In this document: one piece after another, positions 48,634-57,599 of the stretch
How the letters are laid out: each line of letters opens with the position of its first letter
How positions within the stretch are numbered: position 1 is the first letter of the stretch
Source of the DNA: Streptomyces longisporoflavus
Lineage (GTDB): Bacteria; Actinomycetota; Actinomycetes; Streptomycetales; Streptomycetaceae
DNA length: 64,000 bases
Direction: 5' to 3'
NCBI RefSeq assembly: GCF_014649775.1
Contig: NZ_BMTR01000008.1
Span: 248,001 to 312,000, forward strand
The notes under the pieces: generated by a model
The model's input: only the letters and a program-made list of their open reading frames with translations
Database searches by the model: none
What the model was told of the DNA's origin: nothing
Translations under genes and position numbers: made by a program

Positions 48634-48856
48634 GATCCGCACGCTCCCTCGTTTTCCGCTGATAACAGACGACATTCCTCACTGTCCCGCGCTCCGGGGC
48701 CCGGCGCATTCCGGCGGACCGTCGCGTCGCATTCGGCGCCGCCGCTGTTCGGCCACCTCGGTCACAGGTACGGCCAGGAATAGCGAGCGGGTGCAGGGGT
48801 GCGAAGGGCCCTCGTCGCACACGATCAGCCGAGATGGCGTGCGTCCGCTCCCCCCG

Positions 48857-50131
48857 CTACCCGAGGTCGGACAGCAAGTCGCCCAGTACCGCTTCCTCCT
48901 CCACCCGGACGCCCGCTGCCTCCAGCGCACCCGGCAGGCCCGGGTCCCACGGGGCCTCGGTCCGCACCCCGGTGAGAGGCGGGCCGACCGGCAGCGTGCG
49001 TACGGCGGCACGGTAGTCGTCGGCGGTGTAGCGCCAAGGGCTCCAGGGGATGCGGCGCAGAAGGGCGCCTGCGATGCGCAGACCTCCCCAATCGAAGTCC
49101 CCGTGGTAACGCAGACGGGCGCCGTGGGTGTCGAGATGGCGCAAGAGGGTGACGGCCGCTGCGGACGGCTGTCCTTGTAGGCAGACCAGGGGTGCGCAGT
49201 CCGCACCGTACGTATCTGCTGCCGCGGCCAGCACAGCGGGGTTCTCGCAGATCCAGGCCGTCGGCGGCGCCGTCAGGGGCGGGAATCGGGTCAGCTGTCG
49301 CAGTGTCAGGACGGCGGGCTCGCCCGCGTCGGCCATCCAGTCCAGGGCCGGGGTGCCCCGCAAATTCAGGGCCAGCACGGTCGAGGAGAGCTCGTCACGC
49401 AGCAGTCCCGCCGCAGCCCACACCTCGCGTCGCCACTGCGCCCCGCTTCCGTCCGGGAAGGACGTCAGCGCCCGGATGCCGGAGAGGGTGAGGGTGCAGA
49501 GCGGGGTTCCGTCGTCCAGCGCGTGTGCGCCGCGCAGGAGTCGGGAGGCGAAGGTGGGTAGCGACACCGGCGGGTCCACCGGGAGGGCACGCAGGGCGGT
49601 GGCTGCCAGGCCGAGCAGGTCGGCCGCCTCGGCCGGTGTTCCGGCGAGGCGGCGTACAAGTCCGTCGCTCCGGAGCCGTTCGACCCAGGCTTGAAGGACC
49701 GGGATTTCGGCCGCCAGCGCGTCCACCGGGCTGTACGCCTCCTGCCAGGCACGCTGCTCCTCGGCGCGGGCCGGGCCGAGCAGCTCGACGGGCCCACAGA
49801 GCGCGACCACGGCGGCGGCCAGCCCCGCAGGGCTGATTCCCGAGCGCCGCAGAAGGTCATCCACCGCGTCGAGCGGCACCGACAAGGACCGTCCGGTCCC
49901 CGGAGCGCGTCCCAACAGCCTTTCCGCTGCGGCTCGTTGCAGCTCGGTCGGTGCACTCAGGGAGACCGCTCCAGTGAGCGGCTGCCCGCGCTCCAGACGT
50001 CGGCGTGCGCGGTCGACCAGCCAGCGGAGCCCGGGGTCGCCGAGGAGTCTGCGCAGCCGTACTTCGTCGACCGTCACAGCCGTGTCGGGAGTCAGGTCTG
50101 CAGAAGCCGGGTCAGCAGGAATCAGTTCCAC
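48857..50131 (-). CDS. jetD: Wadjet type II JetD: DUF3323/DUF2399 Toprim-type nuclease
   Basis: The 424-residue protein has a DUF3323-like N-terminus (VRLRRLLGDPGLRWLVDRARR) and a C-terminal DUF2399 (TIGR02679) Toprim-like domain. Its catalytic residues are visible as ICENPAVLAAAADTYG (Glu near 283) and HGDFDWGGLRIA (DxD near 343). JetD cleaves plasmid DNA recognised by the JetABC SMC complex. The GTG start lies 10 bp inside the end of jetC. It is the last gene of the jetABCD operon. Confidence 0.9.
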   Translation of the reverse strand: MELIPADPASADLTPDTAVTVDEVRLRRLLGDPGLRWLVDRARRRLERGQPLTGAVSLSAPTELQRAAAERLLGRAPGTGRSLSVPLDAVDDLLRRSGISPAGLAAAVVALCGPVELLGPARAEEQRAWQEAYSPVDALAAEIPVLQAWVERLRSDGLVRRLAGTPAEAADLLGLAATALRALPVDPPVSLPTFASRLLRGAHALDDGTPLCTLTLSGIRALTSFPDGSGAQWRREVWAAAGLLRDELSSTVLALNLRGTPALDWMADAGEPAVLTLRQLTRFPPLTAPPTAWICENPAVLAAAADTYGADCAPLVCLQGQPSAAAVTLLRHLDTHGARLRYHGDFDWGGLRIAGALLRRIPWSPWRYTADDYRAAVRTLPVGPPLTGVRTEAPWDPGLPGALEAAGVRVEEEAVLGDLLSDLG

Positions 50132-53100
50132 AGCGGCTCCGCTCCGTCGGCCGGTGCTTCGACCCGGGGCGCGGGAATCGGATGCACGGGCCGAGCCGGA
50201 TCCGCACCGCGCCACCTCCGGGTCCCGTCCCACTCCCAGCGAGTGACGAGCACCGCTGCGACCTCGTCGATCCGCGACAGTTGAGCGATGGCGATGCCCG
50301 GCACCTGGGGGTAGCAGGCCCACTCGCGTTCGCTGGTCATCACGACGTCCAAGTCGAAAGCGTGCAGCAGCCCCAAGCACTTGGCGCGCGAATCGTCGTC
50401 CACTCCGGCGAACGCCTCGTCGAGAGTGACCAGGCGCGGTGCGTACGGGCTGCCCGCGCTCGCGTAGTGGGACGATGCAGCCGCGAACAGCGGTACCGAG
50501 ACGGCCAGCACCCTCTCCCCGCCCGACGCGGGTCCTGTGGCCGGTACCCAGCGCCCCTGCTGGTGCCGCTCGACGCCGAACTCGTGCCACGTCCGGTAGT
50601 CGAGTGCGGCGGTGAGATGCTCCAGCCAGCTGCCCGACGCGTCGTCGGTGTGCTGGCGCGCGATCTGTTCCTGGAGGAACTCGCCGACGGCCGCGCGGTC
50701 TTCCGCCGTCCAGATGTCGGCCGACCGCCGCAGACGGTCCCTGGCCTGAGCGAGCCCCGCGGGAGCCTTGCGGGATGCACGCCACACCAACCTCAGCCGC
50801 ATGCCCGTAGAGGTCGGCCGCTCGTCCAGCTCGGCGTTCATGTCCCGGACCTGCCGTTCGGCGGCACCGATCAACTCCTGGAGTGTCCCTGCGACCTCCG
50901 TGACCAGGTGGGTCTCCAGGATCTCCCGTTCCCGTGCGGACAGGATGCGGGCGAGTTCACCGACTTCGACGGCCAGTGCCTCGGCCAGTTCCGGCACGGC
51001 TCGTTCGCGCCCCTGGTAGACGATGTCAACGACCATGCCGTCCTCGAGCATCCGGCCGGAGGCGCTGTGCCCGTGCCGGGACAGCGTGTCCTGAAGCGTC
51101 TTGAGCTCCTCGCTCAGCCGGCGTTGCACTCGTTCCCACGCACTGTCCGAGTCGTCGGTGGCGGCCAGGCCCGCGTCGATGGCGCGGGCCAGCGCGATGG
51201 CCGGAGTGGCCGCCCACGCGCCGTCGTCCACGGCGGGCACCTGGATGTCGGGCAGCGCCACGGACATCAACCCGGTCTTCGTGAACCGCTGGAGCGCGGC
51301 GATGGCTTCCGTACGTGCCTCGGCCGCCTCCTTCAGCCCTTCCTGCAACTGCTCGATACGGCCCTCGGCCTTGCCGGCCGCCCGATCGGCATCGGCATAG
51401 CGCCTACGGCTGAGCCGCTGCTCGCTCTCGCAGTTACGCAACGCCTCCTCGGTCTCTGCCAGCATCCGCTGAAGCTCGGCGACGGCGGCGCCGACCGTCG
51501 AACGCAACGTGGTGAAGCGCTCATCGGCGGCGGCTGCCTCACTCTCGGCATCCTTCGCACGTGCCGTGAGCACTTCTGCTCGGTCCGCCGCCTCTTCGGT
51601 CTCGGTACGTTCGTCCTGCACCTGTCCGGCTGCCTCGCTGCGTTCACGCATGGCGGGCCATAGCGCGGCCAGCACCTCGGCGAGCAAGCCGAGCGCGTCC
51701 CGCACCGCGGCCAGCCCTTCCGGAGCAGCCGGAAGCCCCAGGTCCTCGGCTGTTCGAGCGAGGTCGGACGCGGCCGACTCGCTCTGTTCGGCCGCTTCCC
51801 GGAGAGCGGCGGCGCGCTCCTCGCGCCGTGCGCTGATCCGCTGCAGCGATTCGGCGGCAGCCGCCACTCGCGCGTGCGCGCGAGTGAGAGCGCCTTCGTC
51901 GGGTACGTCCGCCAGTTCGGCATCCAGGACACGACGTCGGGCAGCCACCGTGGCAGCCGCCTCCGCGACGGTTGCCGCCTCACCCTCGAGTACGTCGAGT
52001 TCGGTACGGATGTCTGCGACACGTGACCGCCGAGCGGCCTCCCGTGCGCCCTCGCCGATGTACTCGGCGGTGGCCTTGGCCCATCGGCCGGTCAGCGCAC
52101 CGACCCGGAAGCGCCCGTCCACCGCCACCCACGTTCCGGCTTCACCGCCCGGCCCGTCGGCCACAGCGCCGGCCCGCACCGTGCGGAGCGCCGCGAGGAG
52201 CCGGGCCACAGTGGCCTCCCCCACGGCCGCTGCCCCGGAATCTCCGTGATCCACGGCAGGGCGCAGCAGCCCTGCGAGCGACGCCCCCTGTACCGGGCCC
52301 GCGGCAGGTGCGAGCAGCACCTCGTGGCTGTCGGCGGCGAGGACCGCACCGTCGGGCAATACCCAGGCATCCAGCATTCCGGACGCCTCCAACGCTGCCT
52401 CGAGGCCGGCGCGTTCTGCCTCGGGAAGCTCGTCCCGGAAGTCCACGAGACGCCACAGCGGGGCGCCTGTCAGCAACTCGCGCAGACCGGGGGTACGCGT
52501 ATGAGGCGGCTGCGGCGTACGCCGACCGCCGGCCTCCAGCTCTGCCAGTTCCCGCTGCAGCCTGCCGGCCTGTTCGACGAGTTCAGTCCGGCGCCGGGCG
52601 GCCTCGGCGGCCCGCTGGGCCAGGTGTGCGGAGACGGAGTTATGGGCGCGGGCGGCTTCCGAACGCGCCGGGTAGGCGCCGTCGAGGCAGCCCACCCAAT
52701 CCTGGAGTTCGTCCAGCAACCCGGGCTCGTCCGGGTAAGCCAGTTCGGTCCAGCCACGGGCGCGCGTACGGACCTCGTCGAGCAGTGCCCCGCCGGCCCG
52801 GGCCACGTCCCGCTCGGCCAGGTCCAACTCCGCGGTGGCCGCGGCTTGGTCGGCATCGGCCTCGTCGAGCCGGAAGGCTTGCTTGCGCTGTTCCTCCGAG
52901 GCACGGGCCGCGGCTTGTGCGAGCCCCTCCACGTGGGTGAGAGCGCGTCGGCCGCGTTCAACGGCCTCTTCGACGGCGCCGCGCAGTTCACTCGCGGTGA
53001 GCCTGCCGTCCCCGCCGTCCCCGCGGTCGCCGCCGTCGTCCGGCAGGACGACCCGAGCCGCGGCCGCCGCCTCGCCCGCCCGCGCGTAGGTCGCCTCGGC

Positions 53101-54306
53101 ATGCTGCTCGGCCGCACGCAGCCGGTTCTCGGCGGCGCCCAGCCGCTCCCGGCCCTTGTCGTGCAGCCGAACCGCCTGATCCCTGTCGCCCCGTGCACGC
53201 TCCGCGGCATGTGCGGTGCGATCCGCCTCATGGTGTGCCTGGTCGAGATCTTTGGCGCTGCGCATCTCAGGTCCTTCGCGCAGGGCGGCATCCTGGGCGC
53301 GCAGCCGGTTCTGCTGCTCCTCCAGCTCGGCCGTCGACTCCGCTGCTGCCTGCCGCTCCTCCTCGGCCCTGGTCTGCTGGGTCTGCGCCTCGACGAGGTC
53401 CCGCTGGCGGTGCTCGTACCGGGAATGCTCGACGCGGGGCAGGCGGGCGCGACGGCGGGTGGCGACACGGGCGTAGCGCCGGTAGTGCTCCAAGAAGTCG
53501 GCGGCGGCACGCTCGGCTGCAGCGGCCGCCGCCAGTTCGGCCTTCTCCTCGTCGAGCGAGCGGAACGCATCGGCCACGTCGGCGATGACCACCTGGTCCA
53601 CGGGTGGCAGAGCCTCGGAGAGCGCGCGGGAGAGGGCTGCTTCGTTGGGGCGCTTGGACAGCTGGGGTTGGCGAAGCTGGACGAGCAGGTCGACCAGGGC
53701 TCCATACCGTTGCTCGCCGAGCCCGAAGAGCGCCTCGTCCACGGCCCTGCGGTAGGTCTTTGCCTGGTCGTACACCATGCCGTGGCCGCCGACGGCTTCC
53801 ATGAGGCGGTCACGCGAGAGAGCCGTGCCCGTGGCGTCGACCAGGCTGAGGAACCCCTCCGGCGTGGTGTCCGGTCCGTGGTGGATGCGTTGGCCGGTGA
53901 CTGCGTACCAGTGCCGGGCGATACCGCGGCCGCTGACCGCCTTCAGACCGCACAGCAGCGTGCGGAAGTGGCACTCCCCGCTGGTCGTGTCGAGTCTGGC
54001 GAACTCGATCCACGTGTAGCCGAGGCGCTCGGAGTGTGGGTGGTCACCGCCGAGCAGGAGGTTCCACTCCATTCGCTTCCCGGGGTCGCCGTCCGGCTCC
54101 ACCCTGCGCGGGCTCAGGTCGCCGTCGAGCAGGAAGGGGAGGGTGAGCGCGAGGACCTTGGACTTGCCGGTGCCGTTGTTGCCGCGCAGCAGCAGGCGTC
54201 CGTCACGGAAGTGGAACTCCTCCACGTCGTAGTGGAAGAGGTCGACGAGCCCGATCCGCAACGGCTGCCAGCGTGTGCGGAGCGGCTGGGGAAGTGCGAT
54301 GGTCAC
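50122..54306 (-). CDS. jetC: Wadjet type II JetC: SMC/MukB-like ATPase (TIGR02680)
   Basis: The 1394-residue protein has N-terminal Walker A LLRGNNGTGKSKVLAL (near residue 45). Long heptad-rich coiled coils (about 270-640 and 790-1100) flank a hinge-like segment near 640-780. The C-terminal signature motif is ASGGERVLAVSVPLF (near 1262), with Walker B LVTLDEAFAGVDDDS (near 1292). It is the motor of a condensin-like complex that extrudes DNA loops and recognises small circular plasmids. The GTG start overlaps the jetB stop by 4 bp. Confidence 0.92.
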   Translation of the reverse strand: MTIALPQPLRTRWQPLRIGLVDLFHYDVEEFHFRDGRLLLRGNNGTGKSKVLALTLPFLLDGDLSPRRVEPDGDPGKRMEWNLLLGGDHPHSERLGYTWIEFARLDTTSGECHFRTLLCGLKAVSGRGIARHWYAVTGQRIHHGPDTTPEGFLSLVDATGTALSRDRLMEAVGGHGMVYDQAKTYRRAVDEALFGLGEQRYGALVDLLVQLRQPQLSKRPNEAALSRALSEALPPVDQVVIADVADAFRSLDEEKAELAAAAAAERAAADFLEHYRRYARVATRRRARLPRVEHSRYEHRQRDLVEAQTQQTRAEEERQAAAESTAELEEQQNRLRAQDAALREGPEMRSAKDLDQAHHEADRTAHAAERARGDRDQAVRLHDKGRERLGAAENRLRAAEQHAEATYARAGEAAAAARVVLPDDGGDRGDGGDGRLTASELRGAVEEAVERGRRALTHVEGLAQAAARASEEQRKQAFRLDEADADQAAATAELDLAERDVARAGGALLDEVRTRARGWTELAYPDEPGLLDELQDWVGCLDGAYPARSEAARAHNSVSAHLAQRAAEAARRRTELVEQAGRLQRELAELEAGGRRTPQPPHTRTPGLRELLTGAPLWRLVDFRDELPEAERAGLEAALEASGMLDAWVLPDGAVLAADSHEVLLAPAAGPVQGASLAGLLRPAVDHGDSGAAAVGEATVARLLAALRTVRAGAVADGPGGEAGTWVAVDGRFRVGALTGRWAKATAEYIGEGAREAARRSRVADIRTELDVLEGEAATVAEAAATVAARRRVLDAELADVPDEGALTRAHARVAAAAESLQRISARREERAAALREAAEQSESAASDLARTAEDLGLPAAPEGLAAVRDALGLLAEVLAALWPAMRERSEAAGQVQDERTETEEAADRAEVLTARAKDAESEAAAADERFTTLRSTVGAAVAELQRMLAETEEALRNCESEQRLSRRRYADADRAAGKAEGRIEQLQEGLKEAAEARTEAIAALQRFTKTGLMSVALPDIQVPAVDDGAWAATPAIALARAIDAGLAATDDSDSAWERVQRRLSEELKTLQDTLSRHGHSASGRMLEDGMVVDIVYQGRERAVPELAEALAVEVGELARILSAREREILETHLVTEVAGTLQELIGAAERQVRDMNAELDERPTSTGMRLRLVWRASRKAPAGLAQARDRLRRSADIWTAEDRAAVGEFLQEQIARQHTDDASGSWLEHLTAALDYRTWHEFGVERHQQGRWVPATGPASGGERVLAVSVPLFAAASSHYASAGSPYAPRLVTLDEAFAGVDDDSRAKCLGLLHAFDLDVVMTSEREWACYPQVPGIAIAQLSRIDEVAAVLVTRWEWDGTRRWRGADPARPVHPIPAPRVEAPADGAEPLWN

Positions 54307-55538
54307 GCTCGGGCCTTTCGCTGGGTCGGCATGTGTACGCTGCCCGGTTCACGCACGACCGGTTCGCCGACCGCGTAGCGGGCCAGCGCAGGACGGGGGC
54401 GTGCCCCGTCGGCGGTACGGGAGACAAGGCCGAGTGCGGCGAGCCGGGCGACGGCCTGCTCGACGAGCTCGGCCTCCATGCCCGGCTCCCGCGCCGACTT
54501 GGCCCAGAACCCGCCGTGTTCCGCGGCGAGTTCTCGTACCCGTCGGGCCAGCTGGTCGGCGGTGACCGGTCCTCCCGCCTTGGCCAGGTACTCGGCGAGC
54601 AGCAGGGTGATGTGGCCGTGGGTGCCCTGCTCGGGCATCCGGACGTCGGTGAGGTCGTCGTCGGGGTCGACCATCGCGATGCCCTCGGCGCGGATCTCGG
54701 GAACAAGACCGGTGAGGTCGGCCACGCGGGCAGTGAGAAACCCTCGTTGCCTGGTGAGGTAGGTGAGCTCGGCGTCACTCAACTCGTCGTAGTAGAGCAC
54801 CGGGTCGTCCAGCAGTCTGCGGGTGAGTGTCTGCCGCATGGCGCGGAAGCGCAGCTCGTCACTGTCGAGCGCGGTTTCGGCGACGAGCTGCGCCAACCGG
54901 TCAGCGGTGGTGGTCTCTGCTTGCACGGTGGACGGCCCGCGACGCGTTGCGAGCAGTCCCGCCAGTACGCGGCGTTCGACGTCGTACAGAACATCGCCCG
55001 CACCGTTCACATAGGCGTCCTCGTCCCCGGCGACGCGGCGCAGTACGCCGAGGTCGAGCAGGAGCCGTACGACCGCGGCGAGGTCGATGCGCTCGTCGCG
55101 GCGGTCCAGCGCGAACTGAATTCCTGCCGCGACGAGTTGAGGGTCTGTGGCGTCGAGGACGACCTGGTCGGCGAGGCGGCCGAGAGCGATCTGCGATTCG
55201 CCGCGCTCCAGGGCGGCCAGCGCCAGGCAGAGCAGGACGTAGCGGCGGCGGGTGAAGGGAGTGGCGGCGCGGGTCGCCTCGCGGGCGGGATGTGTGGCGT
55301 CGTCGAGCACGCCGGGGCTCTTCCCCAGCCGGGCGGTCTCGGCGTCCACGTGAAGCGGCCAGCCGGTGTTGCGCTCGAACCACTCGCGGAGTTCGGAAGC
55401 GTGTCGTCGGACCAGCCGGAATTCATCCGCGTGGCTGCCTCGAGAGAGGAGGAGAGGCTGTTTCAGCAGGGCGCGGGCAGCTTTGCGCAGCTCGGCGGCG
55501 TGCTGTCCGTCGAGCACCTCGGCCAGTGGCGTGGTCAT
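54303..55538 (-). CDS. jetB: Wadjet type II JetB: DUF2398 (TIGR02678) accessory protein
   Basis: The 411-residue protein matches the DUF2398 family: LREWFERNTGWPLHVDAETARL near residue 50, RRYVLLCLALAALERGESQI near 95, and LADQVVLDATDP. It acts as the small winged-helix accessory (MukE-like) subunit of the condensin complex. Its ATG shares one base with the jetA stop (TGATG). Nothing is missing in length. Confidence 0.9.
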   Translation of the reverse strand: MTTPLAEVLDGQHAAELRKAARALLKQPLLLSRGSHADEFRLVRRHASELREWFERNTGWPLHVDAETARLGKSPGVLDDATHPAREATRAATPFTRRRYVLLCLALAALERGESQIALGRLADQVVLDATDPQLVAAGIQFALDRRDERIDLAAVVRLLLDLGVLRRVAGDEDAYVNGAGDVLYDVERRVLAGLLATRRGPSTVQAETTTADRLAQLVAETALDSDELRFRAMRQTLTRRLLDDPVLYYDELSDAELTYLTRQRGFLTARVADLTGLVPEIRAEGIAMVDPDDDLTDVRMPEQGTHGHITLLLAEYLAKAGGPVTADQLARRVRELAAEHGGFWAKSAREPGMEAELVEQAVARLAALGLVSRTADGARPRPALARYAVGEPVVREPGSVHMPTQRKARA

Positions 55539-57109
55539 CAGTCGGTTGCTCCGCGCGTAGGCCCGTCGGTCAGGTCGACGATCTCGATGAGGTGGTCGGG
55601 CCCGCGAAAGGTGCCGGAAGGTGTATGGATCTGTGCCGTCGACCCGTCGGCCAGTGCGCTGAGTCGGATCTCCATGGAACCGTCGTTGCTGGTGGCCACG
55701 GTGTGCCGCATGCCCGGTCGCCACGTGGCCAGTGCGTCGCCGAGCAGTTGGAGGAAGTACCCGAAAGACGCGGGATCGAGTTCGCCGAGTTCGGACAGCC
55801 GGACCGTCCCGTCGGTGACGAGTCGGGCCCGTGCCGCTGTGGTCTCGGCGGCCTGCTTGGCCGCCACCTCGGCGAGGTGACGGCGCCGCTCCTGCCGGTC
55901 CTCGACCCTGCGGGGTTTGCCCCGCCGCTCGTAACTTCCGGTACGGCGCAGCTGTGGGCTGATCCGCAGTGGCTCCGCCGTGGCCCAGGGAGTGGCCGCG
56001 GGGACGGGTGCGGCGGCCCGGGCGGCCAGGGTGTCCGCGTCGATCGTGAGGTGCCGGGCGGGATAGAGCCCGAAAGCTGCCCGCCACAGCCGGTGCCGCG
56101 ACGCGTCGTCGGGGGTCTCGGCGAACCAGCGGGCGAGCGTGCGGAAATCGGCGGACCGATCGGACCGCCCGGCCCGGCGCTCCCCCAGCGCACGGACCAC
56201 GGCCAGCATCTGCGGGATCGCTCCCAGAGCCCGGCTGCGCAGCAGTCTGGCCTGCGACTCGCGCCCGTTCCGGGTGAGGAACCATGCCGCGAGCCCGTCC
56301 CAGCGGCCGGCCCAGTGCACGTACGCCGCCTGCGCGGCATGCTCCGATTCTTCGGGCGCGGCGTCGGACGCCTCACGCCCGGCGGCGGCCCTGAGCAGCA
56401 CCTCGATCCGTCCCGAGTCCTCCAGCTCCAGGATCAGCTGGGCGATGCGCCCGCCCAGAGTGATCAGGTCCTGGATGAAGCGCTCCAAATACTGGATGAG
56501 GCGATCCTTGTAGGCGAGGAAGGCCGCTTCCTCCACCTCGTGCAGGTCGATGGTGCGTTGCAGCGAGCCCATGAACGCGCGCGCGTTGTCGGCAAGAGCG
56601 GCGAACCGGCTCGCGAGCGCGTCGAGCGCAAGGTGTGTCTTGCCGGGGTCCGGCTGTTCGTCGGCGGTGAGCACGAGGAGGGCCCGTAGCTGAGTGACGA
56701 TGTCGTGCAGGGCGATGGCCTGGAGGGAGCCGCGCCGACCGAGCGCCTCGTCGTAGGTGGCAAGGGCTTCCTCGGCTGCTTCCCCGGCCCGGGTGAGCTG
56801 GTAGATGAACCGTTTGCGGTAGAAGTCCTCGACGGCGGTGACCCGGCCCGTGTCGGGATCGGCCCGCAGATTCCCCCACGCGACCAGTTGGTCCAGAGCT
56901 TTGACGACCCCGTCGAGTTCACCGGGCCGCACCTCCCCGGGCAGCGCGGCGTGCACGTCCTCGGGGCGCAGGTGCACGGCGAAGTGTTCCTTGGCCACGA
57001 CGAACGCCCGCATGACTTGGCGGTAGAGGGCGGTGTTCTGCACGGTGAGATGGGCGAAGGGGCCGAAGCCCTCGGGTTCACCGACCAGATCTGCGGCGGT
57101 GGCAGTCAT
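55538..57109 (-). CDS. jetA: Wadjet type II JetA: DUF2397 (TIGR02677) kleisin-like protein
   Basis: The 523-residue protein matches DUF2397: YRQVMRAFVVAKEHFAVHLRPEDV near residue 30, FYRKRFIYQLTRAGEAAEEAL near 95, and FLAYKDRLIQYLERFIQDLI. In type II Wadjet this is the kleisin-like subunit (MukF counterpart). It is first of jetABCD, which has successive 1-bp, 4-bp and 10-bp overlaps. ATG 57109 is chosen for the family-like N-terminus. Its promoter would be in the unusual 57.1-57.6 kb spacer. Confidence 0.9.
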   Translation of the reverse strand: MTATAADLVGEPEGFGPFAHLTVQNTALYRQVMRAFVVAKEHFAVHLRPEDVHAALPGEVRPGELDGVVKALDQLVAWGNLRADPDTGRVTAVEDFYRKRFIYQLTRAGEAAEEALATYDEALGRRGSLQAIALHDIVTQLRALLVLTADEQPDPGKTHLALDALASRFAALADNARAFMGSLQRTIDLHEVEEAAFLAYKDRLIQYLERFIQDLITLGGRIAQLILELEDSGRIEVLLRAAAGREASDAAPEESEHAAQAAYVHWAGRWDGLAAWFLTRNGRESQARLLRSRALGAIPQMLAVVRALGERRAGRSDRSADFRTLARWFAETPDDASRHRLWRAAFGLYPARHLTIDADTLAARAAAPVPAATPWATAEPLRISPQLRRTGSYERRGKPRRVEDRQERRRHLAEVAAKQAAETTAARARLVTDGTVRLSELGELDPASFGYFLQLLGDALATWRPGMRHTVATSNDGSMEIRLSALADGSTAQIHTPSGTFRGPDHLIEIVDLTDGPTRGATD

Positions 57110-57599
57110 CACCAGCCATTTTGTCGCGGTGCAAACGCTCCCGGACGGGGACCAAAGCACTTGGCTGATTAATGCTCTTCCCCTCCCGGGTGAGGGACTG
57201 CCGTGATGGCCTCTCCCCGCCCGGAGCAGCCGCCGCGGCCGCGTTCATCGGCGTAGACGGGACGACATGACGAAGCCTGTCCGAGACCGGAATCAGGTCA
57301 AGCCTTCGTGGAGCTGCCACTGCACATGGCCTGGATGAGACGGGCATCGACTGATCAGGTCCGGATAGGGATCTCGGGCCTTGTCGCGTTCCTCCATGCA
57401 GCCGACCGACGCGCCTGCTCCACAACCCCGCAGGTCAAGCCCCCTTGGCCGCAGGCTCCAGAATCGCCACGCACTCCACGTGATGCGTCATCGAAATAAC
57501 GTGAACCAAAAACATGTGGAAAGAAATAGCAGGTCAACGGCGCGCCAGGAGCAAAACGGACTTGTGCCAATGTGCGTTGTGGGCGCTATGGGCATTACA
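57110..57599. other. Gene-poor, lower-GC spacer at the Wadjet/amide-operon junction
   Basis: This 490-bp region between two leftward operons contains AT-rich patches (57110-57180, 57480-57600) unlike the rest of the window, plus a short methyltransferase-like remnant (57435-57491). No complete gene, repeat or hairpin terminator is convincing. It probably holds the jetA promoter. Confidence 0.6.
57435..57491 (-). pseudogene. Remnant of the 3' end of a TrmA/RlmD-family RNA methyltransferase gene
   Basis: The - strand reads MTHHVECVAILEPAAKGA then TGA. This matches the C-terminus of class I SAM-dependent RNA (uracil-5) methyltransferases, whose last residues usually read FP-M-THHVE followed by a hydrophobic strand. 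Immediately upstream the expected FP is lost (IS instead) and no longer frame continues. It therefore looks like a scar left by deletion or insertion, perhaps marking an edge of the Wadjet island. The fragment is short, so chance similarity remains possible. Confidence 0.45.

Noticed and set aside
57110..57599. Small open frames of 60-115 codons in the spacer
   Set aside because: They have no ribosome-binding sites, family-like composition or coding bias.
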